DNA from: Brevundimonas sp.
Lineage (GTDB): Bacteria > Pseudomonadota > Alphaproteobacteria > Caulobacterales > Caulobacteraceae
Length of the DNA stretch: 64,000 nucleotides
Reading direction: 5' to 3'
NCBI RefSeq assembly: GCF_019636155.1
Contig: NZ_JAHBYB010000006.1
Span: forward strand, 1 to 64,000
Under the pieces are notes generated by a model that saw nothing but the letters and a program-made list of their open reading frames with translations, was not told where the DNA came from and did no database searches. Each line of letters starts with the position of its first letter. Position 1 is the first letter of the stretch. A program made the translations under genes and the position numbers. Shown here in pieces: positions 1 to 8,820 of the stretch.

Positions 1-215
1 TTCTGACCTAAGCATGACAGTCCGAAGACCGTCTGGCATTAGTTCTACGTATTCTTGACGAGATCCCACGTTCACCGATCCGAAGATCGGTTACATGGTA
101 TGTCTTTTCAAAAAGACCGCAGATGTCAGTGTCGAGATAACCTCGAAGGGTTATCGCCAGGACACCGCCGCCTGCGTTTCTCTTTCCAGATCAACGATTT
201 CAAAGACCTCAGGAA
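1..215 (-). promoter_or_regulatory. rRNA operon leader (upstream of a 16S gene beyond the left edge)
   Basis: Read leftward, this is the transcribed leader between rrn promoters and a 16S rRNA gene that would begin beyond base 1. It contains a boxA-like antitermination element (GGTCTTTGA on the minus strand, within 193-209) and several stable hairpins: 136-155 (GATAACC/GGTTATC), 74-91 (ACCGATC with a CGAA loop) and 15-32. No protein-like reading frame makes sense here, and open frames through it are chance products of GC-rich sequence. The assignment rests on promoter plus boxA architecture, since the 16S gene itself is not in the window. Confidence 0.75.
193..209 (-). promoter_or_regulatory. 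boxA-like antitermination element
   Basis: On the minus strand the sequence reads AGGTCTTTGAAATCGTT. This resembles the bacterial rrn boxA core (TGCTCTTTA/GA) bound by NusB-S10. It lies about 55 bases downstream of the nearest -10, as expected for a 16S leader. Confidence 0.6.
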
Positions 216-264
216 CCGCCGGAGCGGCCCCACCGTTTAGCGCCCGGTTGCGGCGGAGGCGGCG

Positions 265-292
265 ATGTAGTCGCCTCGGTTTTCCGTGTCAA
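265..292 (-). promoter_or_regulatory. rrn promoter, copy nearest the 16S gene
   Basis: The minus strand has a perfect -35 TTGACA (287-292) and, 16 bases on, CTACAT (265-270) as the -10. It is followed by a G/C-rich start region and the boxA leader. It is one of three near-identical tandem units. Confidence 0.7.
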
Positions 293-350
293 GCGATCCT
301 TCCGAAGAAGTTTCCCTTTTCACGACCCCGCCCGGAAGCGAGGGAGGCGC

Positions 351-378
351 TGTTTAGCGCCCCGGATTTCCTAGTCAA
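351..378 (-). promoter_or_regulatory. rrn promoter, middle copy
   Basis: The minus strand has -35 TTGACT (373-378), a 16-base spacer and TAAACA (351-356) as the -10. It lies 86 bases upstream of the first copy with the same flanking GC-rich pattern. Confidence 0.65.
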
Positions 379-441
379 GCCGTTCTTTTCAGAAAAGAAC
401 TTCTCGGTTCGGAACCGCCCCGGAGGGCGGCGGAGGCGGCT

Positions 442-469
442 ACCTAAAGAGGCGGCCTCTCCGTGTCAA
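442..469 (-). promoter_or_regulatory. rrn promoter, distal copy
   Basis: The minus strand has -35 TTGACA (464-469), a 16-base spacer and TTAGGT (442-447) as the -10. It is the third tandem unit, about 91 bases upstream of the middle copy. Confidence 0.65.
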
Positions 470-606
470 CCGGGCCTTTCGACCTTTCTGCGTTCGTTGA
501 GGCCAGAGCCTCCAGACCGCAAAAAACCACCGCAGGAAGCCGGAGGGGCTTCCCTCAGTTCGTCTCGAACGATTCGATTGAAGCGCGGAGACTAATCGGA
601 CGGCCC

Positions 607-639
607 GCGAAAATCAAGAGGCGAACCTCGGATTTTCGC
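607..639. terminator. Strong hairpin between the CBS gene and the rrn promoters
   Basis: Outer stem GCGAAAATC/GATTTTCGC (607-615 and 631-639) encloses GAGG-CGAA-CCTC (618-629). It lies downstream of the leftward CBS-domain gene and upstream of the rrn promoters, so it may insulate them. There is no classic T-run, so terminator function is inferred. Confidence 0.4.
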
Positions 640-798
640 CGAGAAATCGGGGCCGCCGTGGCCGTCCCGGTTTCGTCGCCGCCCGTCCCCGAGCGAGGCG
701 TCGATATAGGGGGACGCTTCCGGCCCCGCAAGCGGCTTTTTCATGGCCGCGCGTTTTTCCGGATCCGGACCGCCCGAGGCCCCGAAACCCGGCCCGGA

Positions 799-1227
799 TC
801 AGCCCGCGGCGATATAGGTGCGCAGGCTCTCGGCCTCCTGGGCGGCCTCGGCGATCTGGCATTTCACCACATCCCCGATGGACACCACCCCGCACAGACG
901 CTCTTCGTGCAGCACCGGCAGGTGGCGCACCCGGCGATCAGTCATCCGCTCCATCAGCAGGTCGACGCTCTCGGCCGGCTGGGCGAACACCACCTCGCGA
1001 GTCATATAGGCCTCGGTAGGCTGCTCCAGGGCGGCCTGGCCGTCGCGCGCCACCGCCCGCACCACGTCCCGCTCGGACAGGACGCCCACCACCCGGTCGG
1101 CGTCGCAGACGATCAGGGCGCCGACCCGGCGCGTGTCCAGTTCGCGGCAGGCCTCGGCCAGGGTCGTCGCCGGCGCGATGGCGAAGACCGCATCGCCCTT
1201 GGATTTCAGAATCTCGGTGACCAGCAC
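799..1227 (-). CDS. CBS-domain-pair protein
   Basis: A 142-residue protein made almost entirely of two CBS motifs (about residues 7-60 and 72-128). CBS pairs form a Bateman module that binds adenine nucleotides or other ligands. Stand-alone CBS proteins of this size are common in alphaproteobacteria and their targets are mostly unknown. Segments such as GALIVCD, GVLSERDVVRA and GVVSIGDVVK are typical of the family. The start is GTG with GGGAG eight bases upstream. No catalytic or membrane domain is fused. It is transcribed toward the rrn promoters and separated from them by a hairpin. Confidence 0.85.
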   Translation of the reverse strand: MLVTEILKSKGDAVFAIAPATTLAEACRELDTRRVGALIVCDADRVVGVLSERDVVRAVARDGQAALEQPTEAYMTREVVFAQPAESVDLLMERMTDRRVRHLPVLHEERLCGVVSIGDVVKCQIAEAAQEAESLRTYIAAG

Positions 1228-1441
1228 GACGTCGCTCCCTCTCTCTATGTATAGGGCGCGGCCGCGGCACGGCCGCTGTCAGGGGGCCAGCCTCGCCCAG
1301 ACCGGCCGACGAATCAAATCCCGGACGCGCGATTCGATCCGCGCGCGGCCCGGAACCGGCCCCGCGATCTCAAGCGCTTCTTAATAACCTTAACGGAGAT
1401 TGGCCCATCGACCGGCTGAGAAGATAGGGAGCGCCCCAGCC

Positions 1442-1888
1442 ATGAGTCCGGCCATCACAGCCCTGAGCGGCGCCGTCGCGGCCCTGGCCGTCCTGGCGTT
1501 CGCCGACGCCGCGGCCGCCCAGTCGGCCCAGGCCGCCGGGTCCGCGGGCGCCGGCGCCTTCCAGGCCGGATACGGCGCCTCGCGCTACACCACCGCCCGC
1601 CAGGCTACCGGGTCGACCCGCGACGCCAGCGGCAACCGCCTGATCATCGACGGCATCATCCAGACCGGCGCCTCCAGCTATTCCAGCGCGTCCGGCGGCG
1701 TCGCCAGCGTCTATTCCGGCGCCGGCGGAAACCGCGGAACCCAGATCGGCGGCGCCTCGGCCGTCGGCAACAGCCTGAACGTGGTGGTCCAGGGCGACCA
1801 CAACACGGTGATCGTCAACTCCACCCAGACCAACACCGGCGACATCACGGCCGGAACGGCGCTGAACGGGACGCTGAAGCTTCCATGA
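1442..1888 (+). CDS. hfaA: Holdfast attachment protein HfaA
   Basis: A 148-residue exported protein. An N-terminal signal peptide ending near AAAAQ is followed by a Ser/Gly/Ala-rich region and a C-terminal stretch rich in N, V and T (NSLNVVVQGDHNTVIVN), which looks like a curlin-like or amyloid-type strand repeat. In Caulobacter, HfaA with HfaB and HfaD anchors the polysaccharide holdfast to the outer membrane at the stalk or pole tip. The identification rests mainly on the following CsgG-like hfaB and the large hfaD in the known order. The ATG at 1442 is preferred over an upstream ATG because it places the signal peptide at the N terminus. Its stop overlaps the hfaB start by four bases (ATGA). 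Confidence 0.85.
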   Translation: MSPAITALSGAVAALAVLAFADAAAAQSAQAAGSAGAGAFQAGYGASRYTTARQATGSTRDASGNRLIIDGIIQTGASSYSSASGGVASVYSGAGGNRGTQIGGASAVGNSLNVVVQGDHNTVIVNSTQTNTGDITAGTALNGTLKLP

Positions 1889-2877
1889 CCGCTCGTCCGC
1901 TGCGATTCGGCGCCCTGACGGCGTCCCTGGCCCTTCTGGCCGGCTGCGTCAGCCCGACCGCCGGGCCGTCGGGCCTCTACGCCGCCCCCATCGGCAATGC
2001 GCCGGTGACCGCCAATCCCACTCCCTATTCGGCGGCCCTCTACTGCCTGGCCGACTACGCCCGGCGCTACAATCTGCCGTCGCCGCGAATCGCGGTGGGC
2101 CGGATCAGCGACTACACCGGCACGGTCTCGGCCGACGGCGGACGCCAGGTGACCGGCGGCGCCTCTCTGATGGCCTATTCGGCCCTGGCCAAGGCGGGCG
2201 CGCGAATCGTCGAACGCTTCGACACCTCGGTGTCGGAACTGGAGCTGCGCTACGCCAACAACAAGCTGATCGGCGAACCGGCCGGGGCCGAGGAATCCCA
2301 ATACCGCCGCATCCTGGCGGGCCAGGTGCCGGGGTCGGACTTCTATATCGTCGGCGGCATCACCGAGGTGAACTACAACATCCGCTCGGCCGGCTTCGAC
2401 GCCGGCATGGGCGAGGTGGACACCAACCGGGGCGGCTCGGGCGTCATCACCGGCAAGGTGTTCGTGATGAACATCGCCATGGACCTGCGCCTGGTCCAGA
2501 CCACCAGCCTGGAGGTGGTCGACGTCATCTCCTACCAGAAGCAGATCATCGGCCGCGAGGTCTCGGCCGGGGTGTTCGACTTCCTGAACGGCAACGTCTT
2601 CGACGTCTCGGCCGGCCAGGGCGGTTTCGAGCCGGTCCAGCTGGCGGTCCGGGCCATGATCGAGCGGGCCACGGTCGAGATGATGGCCAACCTCTATGGC
2701 GCGCCGGGGCCGGAAGCCTGCCTGAACGCCGCCAACGACCCCCTGGGCACGGTGGGCCCGACCGGCGGCTACTATGCGGCCTATCCCAACACGGACAGCA
2801 ACAATGGCCAGACCCGCGCCGACCCATCTCGCTGGCATGATCGCCGCGACGGCGATGTGCGCCGCAGCCGCTACTGA
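1885..2877 (+). CDS. hfaB: Holdfast attachment lipoprotein HfaB (CsgG family)
   Basis: A 330-residue outer-membrane lipoprotein. The lipobox LLAGC lies near residues 18-22 and the body is of the CsgG/curli-secretion type. In Caulobacter, HfaB stabilises HfaA and HfaD and is needed to bring them to the surface; by family it probably forms an oligomeric secretion channel. Recognisable parts are the IAVGRISDYTG strand, the SDFYIVGGITEVNYN segment and the variable Asp/Gly-rich loop that follows. It starts inside the hfaA stop (ATGA), so the two are probably translationally coupled. Its C-terminal 25 codons overlap the start of hfaD in another frame. Confidence 0.9.
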   Translation: MTARPLRFGALTASLALLAGCVSPTAGPSGLYAAPIGNAPVTANPTPYSAALYCLADYARRYNLPSPRIAVGRISDYTGTVSADGGRQVTGGASLMAYSALAKAGARIVERFDTSVSELELRYANNKLIGEPAGAEESQYRRILAGQVPGSDFYIVGGITEVNYNIRSAGFDAGMGEVDTNRGGSGVITGKVFVMNIAMDLRLVQTTSLEVVDVISYQKQIIGREVSAGVFDFLNGNVFDVSAGQGGFEPVQLAVRAMIERATVEMMANLYGAPGPEACLNAANDPLGTVGPTGGYYAAYPNTDSNNGQTRADPSRWHDRRDGDVRRSRY

Positions 2878-4054
2878 GGCCGCCGCGCAGACGCCTCCGG
2901 GCTCACTCGTCCTGAACGAACAGCTTCAGCTGGGCGACGTCGTCGCCGGCGAGGTGCTGAACGTCGTCGACGCCCAGGATCAGGTCACCGTCACCACCAC
3001 GGCCCGGGGCAACGAGATTTCCGGCGCGGTCCAGAACGACAGCCTGACCGCGACCTCGCGCCAGACCCTGCGCGGCTCGACCACGGCCTCCACCAGCCTG
3101 ACCCTGGGCGGCGACACGGCAGGGACGGTCACCGCCGTCACCCAGGCGCGGGGCAACTATCTGGCCGCCGGGGCCTATGACGCCAACCTGGAGCTGTCGT
3201 CCCGCCAGGACGTCGATGACGTCTATGTCGGCGCCGCCAGCGAGATCACGGGCGAAGAGGCGCGCCTGCTGGGCGGCGGCTCGGTCCAGGCGGCGGCCAT
3301 CGCCAACACCACCGCCATCGGCGGCGAAACCGCCGTCATCGCCGCCGACATCGACCAGACCTCGGCCGCCACGGTCCGGGCCGAGAATTTCATGGGCAGC
3401 CGCTATGTCCCTGGGTCGGCCGAGTTTTCCAGCCAGGCCCTGGCCAACGCCGCCGCCTCGAACGGCGACCTGGCCTCGGGCCAGGCCCTGACCGTGCGCC
3501 AGCGGTCCAGCGGCGAAAGCGTCGAGGCGGACACCAGCGCCAACGCCGCCAACGCCTGGGACCTGGCCGGACGCGCCAACGCCGGCGCCAACCAGGCGGT
3601 CTTCTACAACCAGGGCGGCGCCCTGGTCGTGGCCTCGGACCAGGGCAACGCCGGCCGCGTCTCGGCCTCCGGGGTGGTCACCGCCTACGACTTCGGCGCC
3701 GCGACGGTTCAGGCGCGCGGCGTCGGCAACGAGCTGTCGGCCGGAAACAACGACATCTATCTGGAGATCGACAACGTCCAGCTGAACAGCGGCCCGATCG
3801 ACGCCTCGGCCCAATTCTCGGGCGGCAATGGCTATGACGTCTATGTCGGCGCCGACGCGGCGGGCAATGTGGTGACCGGCTACGCCTGTTCGGAATGCCA
3901 GGGGGTGATCGACGCCCGCAACAGCCAGACCAACGCCGCCTCGGTCACGGCCGTGGCCGGGGCCACGGTCCAGGGCTCGGCCCGCGCCGTGGTGGCGGGC
4001 TCAAACGCCGTGGGCAATTCGGCCACCTTCTACGTCTCCCGGCCGGCGAACTGA
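2804..4054 (+). CDS. hfaD: Holdfast attachment adhesin HfaD
   Basis: A protein of about 416 residues with a signal peptide ending near AAAQ. It continues as a long low-complexity chain rich in Ala, Gly, Asn, Thr and Ser with repeating strand-like segments (ARGNEI, ARGNYL, ARGVGNEL), consistent with a surface beta-structured adhesin. In Caulobacter, HfaD is the large surface subunit of the holdfast anchor exported with HfaB. The ATG at 2804 overlaps hfaB by 74 bases. An alternative ATG at 2837 would still leave a signal peptide, and neither has a clear ribosome-binding site. Two cysteines (CSEC) occur near the C terminus. No hfaC-like gene follows. Confidence 0.85.
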   Translation: MARPAPTHLAGMIAATAMCAAAATEAAAQTPPGSLVLNEQLQLGDVVAGEVLNVVDAQDQVTVTTTARGNEISGAVQNDSLTATSRQTLRGSTTASTSLTLGGDTAGTVTAVTQARGNYLAAGAYDANLELSSRQDVDDVYVGAASEITGEEARLLGGGSVQAAAIANTTAIGGETAVIAADIDQTSAATVRAENFMGSRYVPGSAEFSSQALANAAASNGDLASGQALTVRQRSSGESVEADTSANAANAWDLAGRANAGANQAVFYNQGGALVVASDQGNAGRVSASGVVTAYDFGAATVQARGVGNELSAGNNDIYLEIDNVQLNSGPIDASAQFSGGNGYDVYVGADAAGNVVTGYACSECQGVIDARNSQTNAASVTAVAGATVQGSARAVVAGSNAVGNSATFYVSRPAN

Positions 4055-4073
4055 CGCAGCCGCGCCCACGCTT

Positions 4074-4255
4074 CCCTCTCCCATTGGGAGAGGGCTTAAG
4101 CGCCCAAGAGCCCGTCAGGGCGATTGGCCTTGCGCGAAAGGGTGAGGGTCGGCTCGTCGAGATCAGCGCGCGATGGGCCACATCCGCCCCTCACCCTTTC
4201 GCCTTGCCGATCGCTACGCTCCCGGAGGCTCAAGCCCTCTCCCAACAGGAGAGGG
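4074..4255. repeat. Long imperfect inverted repeat (intergenic element)
   Basis: The left arm (4074-4150) and right arm (4187-4255) are imperfect reverse complements. Both contain CCCTCTCCCA...GAGAGGG mini-palindromes and GAAAGGGTGAGG/CCTCACCCTTTC. It fills most of the 313-base gap between hfaD and the M16 peptidase gene. It looks like a dispersed palindromic repeat and could also fold as a terminator for the hfa operon. Nothing else is visible in this gap. Confidence 0.7.
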
Positions 4256-4367
4256 ATCGAAGGGGCCATCCCCGATGTCGATTGAACCTAGCCGCGACGC
4301 GCGCCGGTGGGATACGGTCCGGCCGGCGACGCCTGTCGCCGTCTCCCCTGCCCTGCCGGAGTCTTTC

Positions 4368-7208
4368 ATGCGCCGTTTCCGCCGCCTGCTTCTCGTCGCC
4401 GCATCCGGCCTTGCCCTCGGTGCGGGCGCCGGCCTGCCCGCCCTGGCCCAGACGCAAGCTCCGGCGGCCTGGTCGCATGAGGCCAGCGACCTGGCGCCCG
4501 ACGCGGCGGTGCGGTTCGGCCGCCTGCCCAACGGCATGCGCTACGCCCTGATGCACAACGCCACCCCGCCGGGCCAGGCGTCCCTGCGCCTGCGGATCGA
4601 CGCCGGAACCCTGATGGAGACGGACGACCAGAAGGGGCTGGCCCACTTCACCGAACACATGGTTTTCAACGGCTCGGACGACATTCCGGAGAACGAGCTG
4701 CTGCGGATTCTCGAACGGCTGGGCCTGGCCTTCGGGGCCGACACCAACGCCACCACCGCCCCGGACGAGACGGTCTACAAGCTGGAGCTGCCTCGCACCG
4801 ACGACGAGACGGTGGACGCCAGCCTGCGGATCCTGCGCGAAATGATGTCGGACGCCCTGATGGCCACGGCGGACATCGACGCCGAACGCGGCGTCATCGT
4901 CGGCGAGGACCGCAGCCGCGACACCCCTGGCCGCCGTTCCGCGGTGGCCCAGCTGGGCCTGCTGGCCCAGGGTCAGAGGCTGGCCTCGCGCCTGCCCGAC
5001 GGGGACAACACCATCGTCCAGACCGCACCGGCCCAGAGCTTCATCGACTTCTACCGCGCCTGGTATCGGCCCGAACGGGCGACCCTGGTCGCTGTCGGCG
5101 ATTTCGACCTGGACGTCATGGAGGCCAAGATCCGCGCCGCCTTCGAGTCCTGGCGCGGCGAAGGGGCGGCCGGCGCCGATCCCGACCTGGGTCAGGTCGC
5201 CGAGCGCGGCCCCGAGACCCGCATCCTGGTCGAACCCGGCGTCCAGTCGACGCTCCAGCTGAACTGGGTCCGCCCGCCGGACCTCAGCCCCGACACGGCC
5301 GACCAGCGCAAGCAGAAGACCCTGGCCAGCCTGGGCCTGGCGGTGCTGAACCGCCGCCTGGGCGAGATCGCGCGCGCGGACAACCCGCCCTTCCTGGGCG
5401 CCGGCGCCTCGACCGGCGATCTGTTCGACAGCGTCGAGATCGGCACGGTCTCGGCGGCCTTCAATCCGGGCCAGTGGGCCCGCGCCCTCGAGACGATGGA
5501 GCAGGAGCAGCGTCGCCTGGTCCAGTTCGGCGTGACCGAGGCCGAGCTTCAGCGCGAGATCGCCGACACCCGCACCGCGCTTCAGAACGCCGCCGCCGCC
5601 GCCGCGACCCGCTCAACCCCCGCCCTGGCCGGCGCCCTGGCCGGCAGCGTCAACGCCGACCGCGTCTTCACCAGCCCGGCGGCTAATCTGGCCTTGTTCG
5701 AGGCCCTGACGCAGGGGCTGACCCCGGCCCAGGTCGACGCCGCCGTGCGCCAGGCCTTCGAGGGCCAGGGGCCGGTCATGCTGGTCGTCAGCCCCGTCCC
5801 GATCGAGGGCGGAGAGGCGGCGGTCACGGCCGCTCTGGAGGCCTCGCGCCAGGTCCCAGTCGCGGCCCGCGCCGCCGACGCGGCCCTGGACTGGCCCTAT
5901 GCCGATTTCGGCCCGGCGGCCCAGCCGGTCGACCGGACGGAGGTCCAGGATCTGGGCCTGACCCTGTTCCGCTTCGCCAACGGGGTGCGGCTGACGGTCA
6001 AGCCGACCGATTTCCGCGACGACCAGATCCTGGTCAGCGTCCGCACCGGCATCGGCGACCTGGCCCTTCCGACCGACCGCGTGACCGAGGGCCAGCTGGT
6101 CGACAACGTGCTGGTCGCCGGCGGCGTCGGCCGCCTGACCCTGGATCAGATGACCCGGGTGCTCAGCGGCCGCACCTATAATGTCAGCGCCGGCATGGGC
6201 GCCGACGCCTTCCAGTTCACCGGCGCCACCACCCCGGCCGACCTGACGCTGCAGATGCAGGTGATGGCGGCCTATCTGACCGATCCGGGCCTGCGCGCCG
6301 CCCCCTTCGACCAAATCAAGTCGGCCTTTCCGCAGATGATGGGACAGATCCTGTCCACTCCGGGCGGCGCCTTCGCGGTCAAGTCGGCCGAGCTGCTGGC
6401 CGGCGGCGACCGCCGCGCCGCCTTCCCGACCGAGGCCGAGGTCGCGGCCATGGACCTGGACGCCCTGCGCCAGATTGTCCGCCAGGGCCTGGCCCAGGGG
6501 CCGATCGACATCGTCATGGTCGGGGACGTGACGCCGGAAGACGCCGTCGCGGCGGTGGCCGCCACCTTCGGCGCCCTGCCCGCCCGCGCGCCGGCCCTCG
6601 CCCCCGCGCCGGGCGCGGACCAGCGGCGCTTCCCCGACCCGACCGCCACCCCCGTCCGCCTGACCCACAACGGCCAGCCGGGCCAGGCCCTCGGCTATGT
6701 CGCCTGGCCGACCACCGACGCCGTCGGCGACCGCACCGAGGCGCGTCGGGTCAGTCTGCTGTCGGACGTGCTTCAGCTGCGCCTCAACGCCGTGATCCGC
6801 GAACAGATGGCCCTGGCCTATTCGCCCCGCGCCGGGGCCAGCGCCTCCAACACCTTCCCCGGCTACGGCTCCATCGCCGTCACCGCTGAGGTTACGCCCG
6901 ACGACCTGCCGCGCCTGTTCGAGACCATCGACCAGATCGCCGCCGACCTGCGCGACACGCCGATCGAGGCCGACGAACTGATCCGCGCCCAGCGGCCCAC
7001 GGTCGAAGCCCTGAAACGCAGCCGCAACGACAACGCCTACTGGCTGGGCCAGCTTCAGGACGCCCAGAAGACCCCCGCCAGCCTGGACGAGATCCGCAAC
7101 CACCTCGCCGACCTGGAATCGGTCACCCCGGCCGACATCCAGGCCCTGGCCCGGACCTATCTGCGTCCCGACCGCGCCTGGCGCGCCGAGGTCGTCCCGG
7201 CCGAATAA
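4368..7208 (+). CDS. Secreted M16 family zinc metallopeptidase
   Basis: A 946-residue M16 (pitrilysin/PqqL-type) peptidase with a signal peptide ending ALAQ near residue 28. The inverted zinc motif HFTEH is at 93-97, and the third ligand is in the ERGVIVGE segment around residue 173. The rest follows the two-half layout of the family, with an active N-terminal M16 pair and a degenerate C-terminal half. The family cleaves peptides in the periplasm. The ATG at 4368 was chosen because it gives a clean signal peptide; the frame is open much further upstream through the repeat, but that part is not protein-like. It is probably a single-gene unit ending at the hairpin at 7213. Confidence 0.9.
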   Translation: MRRFRRLLLVAASGLALGAGAGLPALAQTQAPAAWSHEASDLAPDAAVRFGRLPNGMRYALMHNATPPGQASLRLRIDAGTLMETDDQKGLAHFTEHMVFNGSDDIPENELLRILERLGLAFGADTNATTAPDETVYKLELPRTDDETVDASLRILREMMSDALMATADIDAERGVIVGEDRSRDTPGRRSAVAQLGLLAQGQRLASRLPDGDNTIVQTAPAQSFIDFYRAWYRPERATLVAVGDFDLDVMEAKIRAAFESWRGEGAAGADPDLGQVAERGPETRILVEPGVQSTLQLNWVRPPDLSPDTADQRKQKTLASLGLAVLNRRLGEIARADNPPFLGAGASTGDLFDSVEIGTVSAAFNPGQWARALETMEQEQRRLVQFGVTEAELQREIADTRTALQNAAAAAATRSTPALAGALAGSVNADRVFTSPAANLALFEALTQGLTPAQVDAAVRQAFEGQGPVMLVVSPVPIEGGEAAVTAALEASRQVPVAARAADAALDWPYADFGPAAQPVDRTEVQDLGLTLFRFANGVRLTVKPTDFRDDQILVSVRTGIGDLALPTDRVTEGQLVDNVLVAGGVGRLTLDQMTRVLSGRTYNVSAGMGADAFQFTGATTPADLTLQMQVMAAYLTDPGLRAAPFDQIKSAFPQMMGQILSTPGGAFAVKSAELLAGGDRRAAFPTEAEVAAMDLDALRQIVRQGLAQGPIDIVMVGDVTPEDAVAAVAATFGALPARAPALAPAPGADQRRFPDPTATPVRLTHNGQPGQALGYVAWPTTDAVGDRTEARRVSLLSDVLQLRLNAVIREQMALAYSPRAGASASNTFPGYGSIAVTAEVTPDDLPRLFETIDQIAADLRDTPIEADELIRAQRPTVEALKRSRNDNAYWLGQLQDAQKTPASLDEIRNHLADLESVTPADIQALARTYLRPDRAWRAEVVPAE

Positions 7209-7212
7209 AAAG

Positions 7213-7238
7213 ACCCCGGCTCATCACGAGCCGGGGCC
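7213..7238 (-). terminator. Rho-independent terminator between convergent genes
   Basis: A perfect stem CCCCGGCTC/GAGCCGGGG with a five-base loop. On the minus strand it is followed by a T-rich run (TCTTTTTATT), so it best fits the leftward secreted-protein gene. It may also stop transcription from the M16 gene. Confidence 0.8.
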
Positions 7239-7313
7239 AGGTCCATGGTCGACGGAGGATCGACACGGACAAATCTTGCGCCGCGCCGCCTGACCGGCGG
7301 CTGAACGGCGGGT

Positions 7314-8186
7314 TCAGAACACCCGGCCGCCGACCCCGCCGTCCAGCATCATGCTGGCGCCCGAAATGGCCACGCCGGACCGTTCGACCACCTCTTCGCG
7401 GTATTCGACATATTCCTCTTCGCGGATCAGGGTCAGGATCTTGATCCCCGCCCCATAGCGCCGCAGCAGCGAGCGTTCGTTGCAGTCGCGCTCGGCCTTC
7501 TGGACCCGGCATTCGACGCGGCCGCCGCGGCCGTGCCACAGGGCCTCGCCCTTGCGGCAGGCCAGGGTCTCGCCGTGGTCCCAGCTGATCTCGCCATTGT
7601 AGTCGGCGATGGTGGCCTGCAGCCAGGTCCCGGCGAGGCAGCGATAGATCTCGCCCTCATAGTCGCCGTCCACGTCCCGGTCGGGCCGCACCTGCGAGGC
7701 CGGATGCGGACGGGCGCGGTCGTCGATGCAGACGGCCTGGATCACCACCCGCTTCTCCATCCGGCGACGCGAGGTGAAGGGGGTCCGCACCGTCTCGCGC
7801 ATCCGCGCGCCCTCGACGTTCAGTCCCTGGATGACGGTGGGATAGGGCTGTTCAACATTGATGTAGGCCGAACCGCCGCCCTGGACATAGACCGATCCCC
7901 CGGCGCGGGCGTTGATCGCCGCCCGCGCGCCAGCCGCGGCGCCGGCGTTCGCATTGACGTTGACGTTCACATTGACACTGCCCGACCCACAGCACGGCGG
8001 CGCGGGCGGCGCCTCGCAGCACCCGCTTGGGGGCGGCGGCGGGGGCGGCGGGGGCGGCGGCTGGCAGCACGGCGGCGGGGGCGGTTCGCAGCCCTGATTG
8101 CACTGGGCCGCGGCCTTGTCGGCGAAGGCCGTCAGGGCCAGGAAGCCCAGGGCCGCCGGCAGCCAGGTCTTGATGCTCAGCCGCAT
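7314..8186 (-). CDS. Secreted Pro/Cys-rich protein of unknown function
   Basis: A 290-residue exported protein with a signal peptide ending near AAAQ. Residues 30-70 hold an unusual Pro/Cys block with runs of up to eleven prolines broken by Cys pairs. A VNVNVNVNAN strand repeat and an Ala/Gly-rich segment follow. The C-terminal half is charged and has several more cysteines (CIDD, CLAGTW, CRKGE, CRVQ, CNERS), suggesting a disulfide-bonded extracytoplasmic domain. Start at ATG 8186 is supported by GGAGGG eight bases upstream. I do not recognise a family. It is divergent from the PAS gene at 8299. Confidence 0.75.
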   Translation of the reverse strand: MRLSIKTWLPAALGFLALTAFADKAAAQCNQGCEPPPPPCCQPPPPPPPPPPPSGCCEAPPAPPCCGSGSVNVNVNVNANAGAAAGARAAINARAGGSVYVQGGGSAYINVEQPYPTVIQGLNVEGARMRETVRTPFTSRRRMEKRVVIQAVCIDDRARPHPASQVRPDRDVDGDYEGEIYRCLAGTWLQATIADYNGEISWDHGETLACRKGEALWHGRGGRVECRVQKAERDCNERSLLRRYGAGIKILTLIREEEYVEYREEVVERSGVAISGASMMLDGGVGGRVF

Positions 8187-8298
8187 GGGCCGGCCCTCCA
8201 TACAGGTCGTCAGCCTGCATCAGACGGGAAAACCCTTGCATTTCCGTTTCCCTGATCACGGCGCGGCCCTTGCGCCGAGGCGGTCGGAGGGACCGACG

Positions 8299-8820
8299 AT
8301 GTTCCATCGTGGCACACAGACGCTGATCGACGCCTGGAGCCTGCTGCCGGGGGCGCAGCGCATCCCGTCGCGTCTGTCGGTCGATCCCGCCGCCTTCGGG
8401 CCCCTGCTGCCGCAGGTGTTCGTGGCGAACCGCACCGGCGAGGGGGCGAAGGTGCGGTTCGCCGGCGGTTGGATCGAGGGTTTTCACGACCGATCCCTGG
8501 CGGCGCGCCCCTGGCTGGACCTCTGGGCCGCCGACAGCCGCCCCCTGGTCGCCTCGGCCCTGATCCAGGCCTTCCGCGAGGCCCGCCCGGTGGTGGTCGT
8601 GGCCGCCGCCGGCGCCGAGGGGCTGGAGATCGCCCTGGCCCCCCTGCGCGGCCCCGACGGCCGGCCTGACCGGCTGATCGGCCTGTATCAGCCCCTGGGC
8701 GCCCTGGCCCGGGATCTGCGCGGGGTCGAGGCCCTGAACGCCCGCGTCTCCATCGGCGTCGGCCCTATCCGCCCCGCCCCCGTGGCCCTGGCCTGCCTGG
8801 ACGGCCGCCGGGTCGCCTAA
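8299..8820 (+). CDS. Small PAS-domain protein (PF07310-like)
   Basis: A 173-residue protein of the alphaproteobacterial single-PAS family (PAS_5/PF07310 type). These are short soluble proteins with a PAS-like fold and no output domain. Typical features are the N-terminal DAW/LPG segment, [19 protein letters not shown] and the central IEGFHDRSL...WLDLW region. Related Caulobacter proteins link signals to cell-cycle or motility regulators, but the ligand and partner here are unknown. Its stop overlaps the convergent gamma-carbonic anhydrase gene by four bases. Confidence 0.7.
   Translation: MFHRGTQTLIDAWSLLPGAQRIPSRLSVDPAAFGPLLPQVFVANRTGEGAKVRFAGGWIEGFHDRSLAARPWLDLWAADSRPLVASALIQAFREARPVVVVAAAGAEGLEIALAPLRGPDGRPDRLIGLYQPLGALARDLRGVEALNARVSIGVGPIRPAPVALACLDGRRVA

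Noticed and set aside
95-1254. Open frames through the left 1.2 kb
   Set aside because: They cover rrn promoters, hairpins and the opposite strand of the CBS-domain gene. No protein signature.
1381-1393. TTAA-N5-TTAA upstream of hfaA as a CtrA box
   Set aside because: Spacing is five rather than seven bases, and the second TTAA does not form a correctly spaced site with anything downstream.
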